Assembly: GCF_018617875.1 (NCBI RefSeq)
Contig: NZ_JACSKZ010000003.1
Span: 186,001 to 250,000 of the forward strand
Direction: 5' to 3'
Source of the DNA: Exiguobacterium algae
Lineage (GTDB): Bacteria > Bacillota > Bacilli > Exiguobacteriales > Exiguobacteriaceae
DNA length: 64,000 nt
The notes under the pieces were generated by a model. The model had not been told where the DNA came from and made no database searches. It saw nothing but the letters and a program-made list of their open reading frames with translations. Shown here in pieces: positions 18,732 through 27,799 of the stretch (position 1 is the first letter of the stretch; every line of letters starts with the position of its first letter). The translations under genes were made by a program, and so were the position numbers.

Positions 18732-20102
18732 TTGCGTTACGAGACAGTTCAAGAGTTGATGGATAAAGCGAGAGAAGCCGAAGGAAAAACATTTGGTGAG
18801 ATCGATACGACAGGGCGCATCAAAAACGTCCGGTCAAAAGGAGCACTTGGTCACGTCATCGAGGAAAGCCATTTCGGGTATCCCATCAACTCGGACGCCC
18901 GTCCCGACTTCGAGGAACTCGGTATCGAGTTGAAGGTCACTCCTTTCAAGAGAAATAAGAATGGCACCTATTCATCGAAAGAACGACTCGTCTTGAACAT
19001 GATTGATTACCATAGTGAGCACGAGTATTCATTCGAGACCTCCAGTTTCCTCTCAAAAGCGACGAGCATGCTCATCATGCTCTATCAGTATGAGCCTGAG
19101 ATTCCGATGGATGACTATCGTATTTATAAGGCGTTCTTAAACGAGTTCTCAGAGGAAGATCTTGCCGTGATGCGCCAGGACTGGAAAACAATCGTTACTA
19201 AAATCAAGAACGGAGAGGCGCATCTCATCTCAGAGGCGGATACCATGTATCTGTCCGCCTGCACAAAAGGGGCAAATGGTTCGATTGTGCGTACTCAACC
19301 ATTCTCAGATGAACCCGCCAAACCTCGTGCGTTTTCTTTGAAAGCCTCCTACATGTCTGGGTTGATTCGTAAATATTTGACCCCAGAATTAATGGAGTCC
19401 ATCGCGAACCAGGGCGAGTTAAAAAAAATCTCAATCGAAGAACTTCTCAACTCTCTCCTCTCTCCACATTACGGCAAGTCGTTGGTTGATTTGTGTAAAG
19501 AGACCGGGGTCCCCTATAACCCGAGGAATAAAGCAATGGTTCCTCACGTTATGGCCAAATTATTAGGCGTAAAGAAAACAGACCTCTCCAGTATCGAAGA
19601 GTTTGCAAAAGCGAACATCAAGTTCAAAACGGTCGCACGAGAACCCGACGGAACGATTCGCGAACATATGTCGTTTGGCAAAGTCGATTTTGAAAACCTA
19701 TGCCAAAGCGACTGGGAAGATTCCGACCTCTACAATACGTTCGCGGAACAGAAGTATCTTTTCTTAGAATTTCAATATGATGAGGAACACGTCCCGAAGA
19801 AAAAGCGAGTCCCTCGCTTTGTCGGCATTCGACTGTGGAACATGCCGCTCGAGACAATCGATAGCGAACTATATGAGATGTGGTCTGAGGCTCGAAAGGT
19901 CGTCAGAGAAGGGGTTGAGTTGATCCCTATGAAAAAGAGAGTGAAGAATAACCTGCCCGGATCAACATTCAATCAAGTCGCACATGTACGTTCAAAAGGA
20001 GCGGATGGAGATGACCAAGTCCGTCTCCCCGATGGACAATGGATCACAAAGCAGGCGTTTTGGTTAGACCGAAACTACATCCAGCAGATTCTAGACGCTT
20101 AA
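18732..20102 (+). CDS. Sau3AI/MutH-type restriction endonuclease
   Basis: 456-residue type II restriction enzyme resembling Sau3AI (length about 490), which cuts GATC. The N-terminal MutH-like nuclease domain has the DxnExK catalytic set in DFEELGIELKVTPF (about residues 60-73) and the preceding GHVIEESHFG segment (Glu). The C-terminal half looks like a second, non-catalytic MutH-like fold (about 300-450), as known for the effector domain of Sau3AI. The start is TTG with GGAGG 8 nt upstream. It is divergent from the C5 methyltransferase and followed by vsr. Confidence 0.88.
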   Translation: MRYETVQELMDKAREAEGKTFGEIDTTGRIKNVRSKGALGHVIEESHFGYPINSDARPDFEELGIELKVTPFKRNKNGTYSSKERLVLNMIDYHSEHEYSFETSSFLSKATSMLIMLYQYEPEIPMDDYRIYKAFLNEFSEEDLAVMRQDWKTIVTKIKNGEAHLISEADTMYLSACTKGANGSIVRTQPFSDEPAKPRAFSLKASYMSGLIRKYLTPELMESIANQGELKKISIEELLNSLLSPHYGKSLVDLCKETGVPYNPRNKAMVPHVMAKLLGVKKTDLSSIEEFAKANIKFKTVAREPDGTIREHMSFGKVDFENLCQSDWEDSDLYNTFAEQKYLFLEFQYDEEHVPKKKRVPRFVGIRLWNMPLETIDSELYEMWSEARKVVREGVELIPMKKRVKNNLPGSTFNQVAHVRSKGADGDDQVRLPDGQWITKQAFWLDRNYIQQILDA

Positions 20103-20158
20103 AAAGAGTACTTCTCCCTCTCAAGTGGAATCTTCCTATATAGAGGGAGGTGAGGGGT

Positions 20159-20605
20159 ATGGCCAAAAACGTACCAAAAGCATCAAGTCCAGCCGTGTTC
20201 AAAACGATGAGCGGCAACCGTGGGAAAGATACGAAGATGGAAGTCAAAGTGAGAAAAGCGCTGTGGGCGGCCGGATATCGGTACCGCAAAAACAATCGCA
20301 AACTTTACGGGACACCCGATATCTCTTTCCCAGGACTTCATGTCGTCATCTTTTTGGACTCTTGCTATTGGCATGGCTGCCCCCTCCACTTCAAACTACC
20401 GAAGACGAACACCGAATTTTGGCGTCAAAAAATCGGACGTAACATCGAACGGGATGCCGATGTCACACGACATTACGTAGAGGAAGGCTGGGTCATCCTC
20501 CGATTTTGGGAGCATCAGGTCAATGAGGACTTCGATCATGTGATTTATACCATCACTCATTTCGTCGACCAAGCCAAGACTTCTCGTCATCACAAAAGCG
20601 GATGA
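20159..20605 (+). CDS. vsr: Very short patch repair endonuclease (Vsr)
   Basis: 148-residue Vsr-family nuclease that nicks beside T:G mismatches left by deamination of 5-methylcytosine. Visible motifs are GTPDISFPG (catalytic Asp, about residue 48), FLDSCYWHGCPLH (zinc and catalytic His/Cys) and the Trp-containing segment FWRQKIGRNIERD. I chose ATG 20159 because GGGAGG lies 8 nt upstream; GTG 20150 is inside it. It follows the Sau3AI-type gene and ends 4 nt before the convergent BglII/BstYI-type gene. It most likely protects the methylated sites from mutation. Confidence 0.93.
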   Translation: MAKNVPKASSPAVFKTMSGNRGKDTKMEVKVRKALWAAGYRYRKNNRKLYGTPDISFPGLHVVIFLDSCYWHGCPLHFKLPKTNTEFWRQKIGRNIERDADVTRHYVEEGWVILRFWEHQVNEDFDHVIYTITHFVDQAKTSRHHKSG

Positions 20606-20609
20606 CTCT

Positions 20610-21296
20610 TCAGTCCAATTCTTCCTCGAATAACGGATCATCGTAGTTTACTAATAAGTCATCATCAAGGCGTGTCGTGTAGATTTCTTCTATGCGACCT
20701 CTTTTTTTATTTGCGGCATTCACATACTCTTCGACTTTAAACGTTTCTGGTGCTTCTAATCCGAGGATTACAATCGGAACCGTCAATTGATTGTTTAGAG
20801 GTTTTAAGTGGTGCACATATTTCTCAAAAGTTCCAATCGCATTATCAAAGTTACCTGCACGTTGTAGTTGTTGTGTGGCACAAATAATAACACCGATTTT
20901 CGTTTGAATCGCTTTTTTCACGTGATTCAACTCGCTAGCAAGCACGGGTTTCAAAAGATTCCACGCGATAGTACCAGAATGATTGAACGCCACCTCGATT
21001 GAGAGGTTATCCTTCGCAAAATCCAGCCGCCAAACATTCTCACGATACTCTCCCTCTTGGAAAATTGGACTTTCACTCGCCCAACCCCTTCTCACAAATT
21101 CAGATTTGAACAAATCGTTCAATGTCGAGGATAAACTCTTATTCTTTTCAGCATATTTTTCTTTAAATGTTTTTATGATGTCGTCATCACTAATCGATTG
21201 AATGATGTCATGAATCTCAGTCCAAATTTCTTTGAACTCCTCATCATTTTTTAATATCGTTTCTCCAAATCGATGAGAATGAATACGGTACTTCAT
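20610..21296 (-). CDS. BglII/BstYI-family type II restriction endonuclease
   Basis: 228-residue protein with the catalytic core pattern of the BglII/BstYI family: an acidic strand RLDFAKDNLSIEVAFNHSGT (about residues 90-109) followed by WNLLKPVLA. BglII (AGATCT) and BstYI (RGATCY) both recognise sites with a GATC core, and the neighbouring Sau3AI-type enzyme also targets GATC. One methyltransferase could therefore protect against both nucleases. It has AAAAGGAG 8 nt upstream and converges on vsr with a 4-nt gap. Family assignment from motif pattern; exact site unknown. Confidence 0.75.
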   Translation of the reverse strand: MKYRIHSHRFGETILKNDEEFKEIWTEIHDIIQSISDDDIIKTFKEKYAEKNKSLSSTLNDLFKSEFVRRGWASESPIFQEGEYRENVWRLDFAKDNLSIEVAFNHSGTIAWNLLKPVLASELNHVKKAIQTKIGVIICATQQLQRAGNFDNAIGTFEKYVHHLKPLNNQLTVPIVILGLEAPETFKVEEYVNAANKKRGRIEEIYTTRLDDDLLVNYDDPLFEEELD

Positions 21297-21613
21297 AGAC
21301 TACGCTCCTTTTTTAAATGATAATCCGGAATGCCGAGACGAGAAATATGATAGATTTTCACATTCTCTAAACATCATTATAATCCATTTAATATTTTTTA
21401 AAGATACTACTTAATCCAGGAAAATAAATAACGTTTGTAATCGCTTTCAATACTTATTTATAGGCAATCCCTTGTATCTCATTCATATGCATATAACTAT
21501 TTAAGCAAGCAAACGCCTTGACTTTTATCACTCGTTATATGAAGTTAGTATTACATTATAATTATTCTAGATGAGAAAATCGCTAGGATAAAAAAACAAG
21601 GAGGACATAACCC
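21297..21613 (+). promoter_or_regulatory. Intergenic region: ahpC promoter with PerR-type box
   Basis: This gap holds no gene. TTATAATTATTCTAG (21556-21570) matches the PerR box TTATAATnATTATAA at 12 of 14 specified positions. The best -10, TATAAT (21557-21562), lies inside it, so PerR binding would block the promoter. The rest is AT-rich without a strong repeat or hairpin. The ahpC ribosome-binding site AAGGAGG follows at about 21598. Confidence 0.6.
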
Positions 21614-22177
21614 ATGTCATTAATCGGCAAAGAAGTACTACCATTCAAAGCACAAGCATTCCAAACAGGTGAATTCCTCGAAGTCACAGAGAACAACTTC
21701 AAAGGTCAATGGAGCGTTGTTTGCTTCTACCCGGCGGACTTCACATTCGTCTGCCCAACGGAACTCGAAGACCTTCAAAACGAGTACGCGACACTTAAAA
21801 ACCTCGGTGTCGAAGTATACTCTGTCTCAACAGACACACACTTCACACATAAAGCATGGCACGAAACATCTGAGAAAATCGGAAAAATCGAATACATCAT
21901 GATTGGTGACCCATCACACGTCATCTCACGCAACTTCGACGTCTTGAACGAAGAAGACGGCCTCGCAGACCGTGGTACGTTCATCATCGACCCAGACGGC
22001 GTCATCCAAACTGTCGAGATCAACGCTGGCGGCATCGGCCGTGACGCGAGCACGCTCGTCAACAAAGTCAAAGCAGCACAATACGTACGCAACAACCCAG
22101 GCGAAGTCTGCCCAGCGAAATGGGAAGAGGGTTCTGAAACACTCCGCCCAAGCCTTGACCTCGTCGGTAAATTGTAA
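21614..22177 (+). CDS. ahpC: Alkyl hydroperoxide reductase subunit C (peroxiredoxin)
   Basis: 187-residue typical 2-Cys peroxiredoxin that reduces H2O2 and organic peroxides. The peroxidatic Cys47 lies in FTFVCPTE and the resolving Cys in GEVCPAKW (about residue 166). Length and sequence are typical of AhpC. The gene is 11 nt upstream of ahpF, its reductase, and both probably respond to peroxide through the PerR-type box. Codon usage is strongly biased (few rare codons), suggesting high expression. Confidence 0.97.
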   Translation: MSLIGKEVLPFKAQAFQTGEFLEVTENNFKGQWSVVCFYPADFTFVCPTELEDLQNEYATLKNLGVEVYSVSTDTHFTHKAWHETSEKIGKIEYIMIGDPSHVISRNFDVLNEEDGLADRGTFIIDPDGVIQTVEINAGGIGRDASTLVNKVKAAQYVRNNPGEVCPAKWEEGSETLRPSLDLVGKL

Positions 22178-22188
22178 GGAGCGATTGC

Positions 22189-23712
22189 ATGTTAGAAGCA
22201 GCGATTAAACAACAGCTCGACCAATATCTCCAACTCATGGAGGGCGACGTCGTCCTCCGTGTCAGTGCTGGAGAAGACAATGTCTCTCGTGAGATGCTCG
22301 AGCTCGTCAACGAGCTTGCTAGCATGTCATCACGCATCTCTGTGGAACGCGCGACACTCGAACGTACACCGAGCTTCAGCGTGACAAGTCCTACAGAAGA
22401 GACAGGAATCGTCTTCGCGGGGATTCCACTCGGACATGAGTTCACATCACTCGTCCTCGCCCTCCTCCAAGTGAGTGGGCGCGCACCGAAAGTCGATGCG
22501 GACACAATTAAACAGATCCAAAACATCGAAGGTACGTATCACTTCGAGTCATACATCAGCCTCAGCTGCCACAACTGTCCTGACGTCGTGCAAGCGCTAA
22601 ACGTCATGAGCGTCCTCAATCCGAACATCACCCACACGATGATCGACGGAGCCGCGTTCAAGGATGAAGTGGAAGCGAAAGAGATCATGGCTGTTCCGAC
22701 GGTCTTCTTAAACGGAGAAGCGTTCGGTAACGGTCGGATGTCACTTGAAGAGATCTTGGCGAAACTCGGTACAGGTCCTGACGCCTCTGCATTTTCGGAC
22801 AAAGACCCATACGACGTCCTCGTCGTCGGTGGCGGTCCGGCTGGTGCGAGTGCGGCCGTATATGCGGCTCGTAAAGGAATCCGTACCGGAATCATCGCCG
22901 AGCGCTTCGGTGGCCAAGTGATGGACACGATGGGTATCGAGAACTTCATCGGTACCGCTTATACAGAAGGTCCAAAACTCGTCGCAAGTCTAGAAGAGCA
23001 CGTCAAAGAGTATGGCATCGACGTCATGAACCTTCAACGCGCGAAGCGCCTCGAGAAAAATGACCTCGTCGAGATCGAACTCGAAAACGGCGCTGTCTTG
23101 AAGAGTAAGAGTGTCATCCTCTCAACCGGTGCACGCTGGCGTAACGTCAACGTCCCGGGTGAGACGGAGTTCAAAAACAAAGGGGTCGCTTACTGTCCAC
23201 ACTGTGATGGTCCTCTCTTCGAAGGGAAACGTGTCGCGGTCATCGGTGGCGGTAACTCCGGCGTTGAAGCGGCAATCGACCTCGCAGGAATCGTCAAGCA
23301 CGTAACCGTGCTCGAGTTCGCTCCTGAGCTCAAGGCGGACCAAGTGCTTCAAGACCGTCTCCACAGCCTCCCGAACGTGACTGTCATCACGAACGCTCAG
23401 ACGACAGAAATCACGGGTACGGACAAAGTGAACGGCATCTCGTATGTGTCTCGTGAGACGAACGAGTCCCATCACATCGAACTTGAAGGCGTCTTCGTCC
23501 AAATCGGTCTCGTTCCGAACACGGACTGGCTCGACTCGGTCGAACGCAACAACTTTGGAGAAATCATCGTCGACCGTCATGGCGCGACGAACGTCCCAGG
23601 TGTGTTCGCGGCAGGAGACTGCACGAACAGCGCCTACAAACAAATCATCATCTCGATGGGTTCTGGTGCGACAGCAGCACTCGGTGCCTTCGACTACATG
23701 ATTCGCAACTAA
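22189..23712 (+). CDS. ahpF: Alkyl hydroperoxide reductase subunit F
   Basis: 507-residue flavoprotein disulfide reductase that passes electrons from NADH to AhpC. The N-terminal double thioredoxin fold carries the redox pair CHNC (about residues 125-128). FAD binding is at [12 protein letters not shown] (about 211) and the NADH-binding loop at [13 protein letters not shown] (about 350). The second redox centre is CPHCDGP (about 338) and the C-terminal FAD motif is [10 protein letters not shown]. Co-transcribed with ahpC. Confidence 0.96.
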   Translation: MLEAAIKQQLDQYLQLMEGDVVLRVSAGEDNVSREMLELVNELASMSSRISVERATLERTPSFSVTSPTEETGIVFAGIPLGHEFTSLVLALLQVSGRAPKVDADTIKQIQNIEGTYHFESYISLSCHNCPDVVQALNVMSVLNPNITHTMIDGAAFKDEVEAKEIMAVPTVFLNGEAFGNGRMSLEEILAKLGTGPDASAFSDKDPYDVLVVGGGPAGASAAVYAARKGIRTGIIAERFGGQVMDTMGIENFIGTAYTEGPKLVASLEEHVKEYGIDVMNLQRAKRLEKNDLVEIELENGAVLKSKSVILSTGARWRNVNVPGETEFKNKGVAYCPHCDGPLFEGKRVAVIGGGNSGVEAAIDLAGIVKHVTVLEFAPELKADQVLQDRLHSLPNVTVITNAQTTEITGTDKVNGISYVSRETNESHHIELEGVFVQIGLVPNTDWLDSVERNNFGEIIVDRHGATNVPGVFAAGDCTNSAYKQIIISMGSGATAALGAFDYMIRN

Positions 23713-23714
23713 TG

Positions 23715-23747
23715 AAAAAATCGTCCTCTTAAAGAGGGCGATTTTTT
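23715..23747. terminator. Terminator after ahpF, shared with the convergent gene
   Basis: AAAAAATCGTCCTCTT / AAGAGGGCGATTTTTT stem (one G-U-type mismatch) with T-runs on both strands. Confidence 0.8.
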
Positions 23748-24148
23748 CTCACGTTTACGATTTCCCCAGAGTCCGGAAGAAACAGAATGCGTTTTTCTGA
23801 CTCGATTTCAAACAGATAGACACGTTTCGGTTGGAATGGATTCCATCCCTCATTGCTCACCCCAATGTCGTCTATATACCGCACGTGCTCATATTGGTGC
23901 TGGAGCAATTGCTCCGCCTCGATGACAGAATAAGTCGGGATAGCATATATAATGGTCATGCCGATTAATAATGCGAAGAACAATCCGAATTTGAGGCGCT
24001 GTTTCTGCTTCAAATTTTTCATCCCAATCAACGTTGCCACGATCATCCCGGCAGGTGTTCCAACCGCCGCAGCGTCCCCATACCAATTCTCATTGATAGT
24101 TAATAAACCTCCAATGAGAATAACTCCGCCAAGCCACCACCACTTCAT
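23729..24148 (-). CDS. Small membrane protein of unknown function
   Basis: 139 residues. The N-terminal half has hydrophobic segments (WWWLGGVILIGGLL, GTPAGMIVATLIG and FGLFFALLIGMTIIYAI), so about three transmembrane helices are expected. The C-terminal half is soluble and rich in charged residues, ending in a strand pattern (YLFEIESEKRILFLPDSGEIV). I do not recognise the family. GGAGAGG lies about 7 nt before the ATG, and the terminator shared with ahpF supports a real gene. Confidence 0.7.
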   Translation of the reverse strand: MKWWWLGGVILIGGLLTINENWYGDAAAVGTPAGMIVATLIGMKNLKQKQRLKFGLFFALLIGMTIIYAIPTYSVIEAEQLLQHQYEHVRYIDDIGVSNEGWNPFQPKRVYLFEIESEKRILFLPDSGEIVNVRKNRPL

Positions 24149-24229
24149 CCCATCACCTCTCCTTCATTATCCCAGAAACAGGAAATGAGGCAATGGATTT
24201 CTTCAGCTTCAACTACACAACCCGTCCCA

Positions 24230-24970
24230 TCAAATCGGATGCTTCGCGAAATACTCCGCAATATGTTGCTTCATTGCCTCCCGATTCTCTGCAAAGATCC
24301 GGTGGCGGTGTCCGTTCCCGCCGGACGGATGCGGAAACCCACTGACGACCCGGTCACCGTCCAGAAGTCCCCGCTCGACGAGTTGTTCGACGGCCCGCCT
24401 CACGTTCACCCCCGTCGGTATGATGAGCGCATCCTGCAATTGTGCCATTTCTTCAGCGAATACACCTTCCACGTATGGTTTGAACAGCTCTGTTCGGATC
24501 ATGTCAGGGCTTGAACCGTTATAATTCTTCCCTTTATAAAACACCGGGTAAGGTAACACTGCCGTGTTCTGCACGAGATGATTCGCCGAACCGAACAAAT
24601 CGAGCGTTGTCTCAATCCCCAAATGACGATGTAACTCCAAATCATCGAGCATGGTCACCAGATTCTTTCGAATCGGACCAGAAAAACTCCCGCGCTGTTT
24701 GACCGCACGGAGCGCCTCTTCATCCGAGGCGTCCTTCAAATCCCGAATCGCTTCGAAAGACTGGCGCATTTGATACAGTCCTGGCGAAATACCCGCGATG
24801 ACGACTTTCGCATTTGGATTGATGTATTCAAACGGCGCATAATAAATCGACAATTGCTTTTTTTCATCATGATCCAGTAAAAATGTTTCACTCTTCAGTG
24901 TGTCTTCTTCTAAATTTGAAAGTTTTAAAATTGCCGGTTTATATTTGCGGAATAAATCAGTTCTCGTCAT
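24230..24970 (-). CDS. Uracil-DNA glycosylase-superfamily-like protein
   Basis: 246 residues without an obvious assigned family. Two segments match the UDG superfamily layout: a water-activating-loop-like motif VVIAGISPGLYQMRQ (about residues 58-72) after a hydrophobic strand, and a C-terminal SGFPHPSGGNGHR (about 210-222) resembling the HPS leucine-loop motif. Between them lie NTAVLPYPVFYKGKNYNG and a conserved-looking IIPTG. A role in base-excision repair or nucleotide hydrolysis is possible but not shown. It is monocistronic, with GGACAGGAAAC before the ATG. Confidence 0.5.
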   Translation of the reverse strand: MTRTDLFRKYKPAILKLSNLEEDTLKSETFLLDHDEKKQLSIYYAPFEYINPNAKVVIAGISPGLYQMRQSFEAIRDLKDASDEEALRAVKQRGSFSGPIRKNLVTMLDDLELHRHLGIETTLDLFGSANHLVQNTAVLPYPVFYKGKNYNGSSPDMIRTELFKPYVEGVFAEEMAQLQDALIIPTGVNVRRAVEQLVERGLLDGDRVVSGFPHPSGGNGHRHRIFAENREAMKQHIAEYFAKHPI

Positions 24971-25064
24971 GTTTCCTGTCCCCTCTTCCCTTACTGTGTA
25001 TTAATTAATATGCTCAAAAACCTTTATGTGAAAAAAGTTCATACTCTAGACATAACAATTGGAA

Positions 25065-25080
25065 AATAAAGCGTTTTCAT
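25065..25080 (+). promoter_or_regulatory. Possible cre-type site upstream of adh
   Basis: AATAAAGCGTTTTCAT matches the catabolite-response consensus WTGNAARCGNWWWCAW at 14 of 16 positions. It lies about 90 nt upstream of the alcohol dehydrogenase start. A similar half-site, TAAAGCGTTCT, follows directly. Confidence 0.4.
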
Positions 25081-25168
25081 AAAGCGTTCTATGTTATTCT
25101 GACTGTGTTGATTTGGAAATTCAACCATACGAGTTTCCGTATACTTTTCACAAGGAGTGTGTTCAGAA

Positions 25169-26200
25169 ATGAAAGCAGTCGTTGTTAACTCATCAAGTAA
25201 AGCAAATGTCGAGGTCGTCGAGAAAGAGTTACGTCCTCTACAATCTGGAGAGGCGCTTGTCGATGTCGAATATTGTGGCGTGTGTCATACTGACTTACAC
25301 GTCGCTGCCGGTGATTTCGGTGATGTCCAAGGTCGCGTCCTCGGCCATGAAGGTATCGGGATTGTGACCAAGATTGCAGATGACGTCACGAGCCTTAAAG
25401 TTGGAGACCGTGTCAGCATCGCGTGGATGTACCATGCTTGTGGACGTTGCGAATATTGTACAACAGGTCGTGAGACGTTCTGTCGCCATGTGCAAAACGC
25501 CGGCTACAGTGTCGACGGCGGGATGGCCGAACAAAGTATCGTCTTTGCCGACTATGCGGTCAAAGTTCCCGAAGGACTCGATCCGGCTCAAGCTTCGAGT
25601 ATCACGTGCGCGGGTGTCACGACGTATAAAGCCATCAAAGTGGCCGATGTAAAACCTGGTGAAACGATTGTCATCTACGGATGTGGCGGACTCGGAAACC
25701 TTGCGATTCAATACGCGAAACACGTCTTCAATGCTCATGTTGTAGCAGTCGACATTAACGACGACAAACTCGAACTCGCTAAAGAGAGCGGCGCTGATCT
25801 GACAATCAACCCGGCTACTGAAGGCGACGCAGCCGACATTATCCAGGAGAAGCTTGGAGGTGCCCACTCAGCGGTCGTCACTGCCGTTTCGAAAGCCGCC
25901 TTCAACTCTGCAGTTAACGCGGTTCGCGCTTGTGGTAAGGTCGTTGCGGTCGGTCTTCCTTCAGAAGAGATGGACTTGAACATCCCACGCCTTGTGCTCG
26001 ACGGAATCGAAGTCGTCGGTTCCCTCGTCGGAACACGTAAAGATTTAGAAGAAGCCTTCCAATTCGGAGCCGAGGGACTCGTTGTTCCGGTTGTCCAAAA
26101 ACGTTGTCTCCACGAAGTACAAGACGTCTTCGAAGAAATGGAACAAGGTAAGATTCAAGGCCGGATGGTCATCGACTTCAAAAATAAAGATTGTCAGTAA
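25169..26200 (+). CDS. adhA: Zinc-dependent alcohol dehydrogenase
   Basis: 343-residue medium-chain NAD-dependent alcohol dehydrogenase of the AdhA/AdhT type, interconverting ethanol (or other primary alcohols) and the aldehyde. Catalytic zinc ligands lie in CGVCHTDLH (Cys) and GHEGIG (His). The structural zinc is bound by four Cys in [15 protein letters not shown] (about 91-105). The Rossmann motif is [10 protein letters not shown] (about 170). I chose ATG 25169 because AAGGAG lies about 12 nt upstream and MKAVVV is the family N-terminus; a GTG at 25157 overlaps it. A downstream terminator makes it monocistronic. Confidence 0.93.
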   Translation: MKAVVVNSSSKANVEVVEKELRPLQSGEALVDVEYCGVCHTDLHVAAGDFGDVQGRVLGHEGIGIVTKIADDVTSLKVGDRVSIAWMYHACGRCEYCTTGRETFCRHVQNAGYSVDGGMAEQSIVFADYAVKVPEGLDPAQASSITCAGVTTYKAIKVADVKPGETIVIYGCGGLGNLAIQYAKHVFNAHVVAVDINDDKLELAKESGADLTINPATEGDAADIIQEKLGGAHSAVVTAVSKAAFNSAVNAVRACGKVVAVGLPSEEMDLNIPRLVLDGIEVVGSLVGTRKDLEEAFQFGAEGLVVPVVQKRCLHEVQDVFEEMEQGKIQGRMVIDFKNKDCQ

Positions 26201-26228
26201 AAAACGGGGCCTTGTGCCTCGTTTTGTT
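26201..26228 (+). terminator. Terminator after adhA
   Basis: AAAACGGGGC / GCCTCGTTTT stem with a five-base loop and a T-rich tail. Confidence 0.75.
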
Positions 26229-26311
26229 CTGATTTGGCGTTGACTGGGTATAGTTGCTTTTGTATAGTTAGGAACGTCTAAAACCTGGAAACGAAAGAGG
26301 AGTGACTTGAT

Positions 26312-26737
26312 TTGACTCCATCAACGTCAACACGTCTACTTGATTTACTGACAGAACGAAACGATCAAGTTCGACGCATGAGTGAACGATCCTGGAATGA
26401 GCAGAGTGACATCCATATCTCAAACTCCGAATGGTATATACTTGCTACGCTTTATCAAGCAAAGACGACCATCGCCGAGGTCACACGAAACGTCCATATC
26501 TCTCGGCAAGCGATTCATAAATTGATCAAGAACCTAGAAAGTAAAGCGCTCGTCCTTGTGACAGATCATCCGCAAAATCGAAAGGACAAATGTATCGAGT
26601 TGACCTCACTCGGTCATACTTGTTATGAACAAAACGAAGCGCTCAAAGCGCAACTCGAGCAGCAAATTCAAGAAAGCATCGGACAAGATGCCTTCGATCA
26701 ATTGAAAATCATTCTACGAATGGACTGGAAACTATAG
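26312..26737 (+). CDS. MarR-family transcriptional regulator
   Basis: 141 residues with a MarR-type winged helix-turn-helix: SNSEWYILATLYQ (about 36-48), recognition helix segment ISRQAIHKLIKNLESKALV (about 61-79) and the wing DHPQNRKDKCIELTSLG. The start is TTG with GAGGAG upstream. It lies just downstream of the alcohol dehydrogenase but behind a terminator, and has its own terminator. The target is unknown; MarR proteins often control neighbouring genes or respond to small phenolic compounds. Confidence 0.85.
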   Translation: MTPSTSTRLLDLLTERNDQVRRMSERSWNEQSDIHISNSEWYILATLYQAKTTIAEVTRNVHISRQAIHKLIKNLESKALVLVTDHPQNRKDKCIELTSLGHTCYEQNEALKAQLEQQIQESIGQDAFDQLKIILRMDWKL

Positions 26738-26768
26738 TCGTGACGGATTAAATCCGTCACGATTTTTA
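26737..26768 (+). terminator. Terminator after the MarR gene
   Basis: CGTGACGGATT / AATCCGTCACG, a perfect 11-bp stem followed by ATTTTTA. Confidence 0.85.
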
Positions 26769-26799
26769 TGTGCACACCTTTCACCATGCGTCAACCGAG

Positions 26800-26829
26800 T
26801 TGACATTTCACATTGTGAATGACTATGCT
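26800..26829 (+). promoter_or_regulatory. Promoter of the CarD-type gene with a palindrome in the spacer
   Basis: TTGACA (26800-26805), an 18-nt spacer and TATGCT (26824-26829). The spacer contains the perfect inverted repeat TTCACA-T-TGTGAA (26807-26819), a likely operator. The promoter position excludes the ATG codons at 26819 and 26825 as starts. Confidence 0.65.
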
Positions 26830-26854
26830 TGTAGTTAAGGAAGAGGTGATCGAC

Positions 26855-27373
26855 TTGTTTAAAGCTGGAGATTTAATCATCTACTCGACCCATGGCGTAT
26901 GTTGTATCGACGACATTTCGGACAAAACGGTCGCAGGAGAAACGAAATCGTACTATACACTTCACCCAATCAACAACTCACAGAAGTTACAGATTAGCAT
27001 CCCGGTCGATAACGACAACGTGATGATGCTGACGCTGCTCGAAGCTGACGAAGCATTAGAGATTTTAGAGTCGTTCCGCTCGCCTGGCGTTGAATGGAAT
27101 CCACATTCGAACAATCGCAATCGCGAATTTTTAAATGTCGTCCATTCAGGAAACCGTCAAGAAATCGCTCAAGTCGTAAATACGTTAAGCCGTCGCCAAA
27201 TTGAGGCACTACAGGTAAACAAAAAACTGTACGAACAAGATCGTAAAATATTAGAGAACGCGAAAACCATTTTGGTGAAAGAACTCTCGCTCGCCCTCGA
27301 ACGCTCAGAGAGCGACATCGAACGTCGTATTGGCGAATACTTACATGAAAGTATGGCGACACTCACACCTTGA
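26855..27373 (+). CDS. CarD/CdnL-type transcription factor
   Basis: 172-residue RNA-polymerase-binding regulator of the CarD/CdnL/TRCF family. The N-terminal Tudor-like domain has FKAGDLIIYSTHGVC, the usual 'GD..VYP.HG' signature (with a Cys-rich variant GVCCI). The C-terminal part is helical, ending in a segment with SLALERSESDIERRIGEYL. TTG 26855 is preferred because AAGGAAGAGGTG lies 7 nt upstream, the promoter lies between 26800 and 26829, and the protein then begins at the conserved motif. Such proteins stabilise open promoter complexes at rRNA and other promoters. Confidence 0.85.
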   Translation: MFKAGDLIIYSTHGVCCIDDISDKTVAGETKSYYTLHPINNSQKLQISIPVDNDNVMMLTLLEADEALEILESFRSPGVEWNPHSNNRNREFLNVVHSGNRQEIAQVVNTLSRRQIEALQVNKKLYEQDRKILENAKTILVKELSLALERSESDIERRIGEYLHESMATLTP

Positions 27374-27403
27374 CCCCTTCCTTGTGGAAGCGGTCTTTTT
27401 TTT
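27372..27403 (+). terminator. Terminator after the CarD-type gene
   Basis: GACCCCTTCC / GGAAGCGGTC stem (one mismatch) followed by eight T. Confidence 0.8.
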
Positions 27404-27498
27404 GTGTTGCCCTGCTCGAACAACGGGTTAAAATGTTCAACAAAAACTAAAGGCTTCTTGCCCTGCTTCGATTGAACGGTCTTTCTACATGTAGGAAT

Positions 27499-27696
27499 TC
27501 AAACGCTCTTTTTACGTCTAAATAATTGCACAATTGAAAGAATCAACATAATCGCAAGTATTGGTAAAATAAACACTAAATCTGCGCGAATAATAGGTCC
27601 GTCCTCGGTCTTTGCCCAGTCATAAACAAAAAACTCCCAAACACCCCACGCAATAAACAATACAATCGTCGTGATTTGGATTTTTGTAAGTTTCAT
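27499..27696 (-). CDS. Small two-helix membrane protein
   Basis: 65 residues with two hydrophobic segments (TTIVLFIAWGVWEFFVY and LVFILPILAIMLILSIVQLF) and a basic C-terminus (RRKKSV). It has GAAGGAGGG about 7 nt before the ATG, which supports translation. No family recognised. Confidence 0.65.
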   Translation of the reverse strand: MKLTKIQITTIVLFIAWGVWEFFVYDWAKTEDGPIIRADLVFILPILAIMLILSIVQLFRRKKSV

Positions 27697-27760
27697 TCCG
27701 TCCCTCCTTCAGTTGTTATGTTTTTTTACCCAATCGATATATCGAGTAAGCTAGGCAATG

Positions 27761-27789
27761 AAAAAGCGAGCATACGATTGTATACTCGC
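27761..27789 (-). terminator. Terminator of mqo
   Basis: Minus-strand stem GCGAGTATAC / GTATGCTCGC (one G-U pair) followed by TTTTTC. Confidence 0.8.
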
Positions 27790-27799
27790 CTCATCCTCT

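Noticed and set aside
25026-25044. Possible Rex site before adhA (TGTGAA...TTCATA)
   Set aside because: The spacing is 5 rather than 6 nt and the second half-site is poor.
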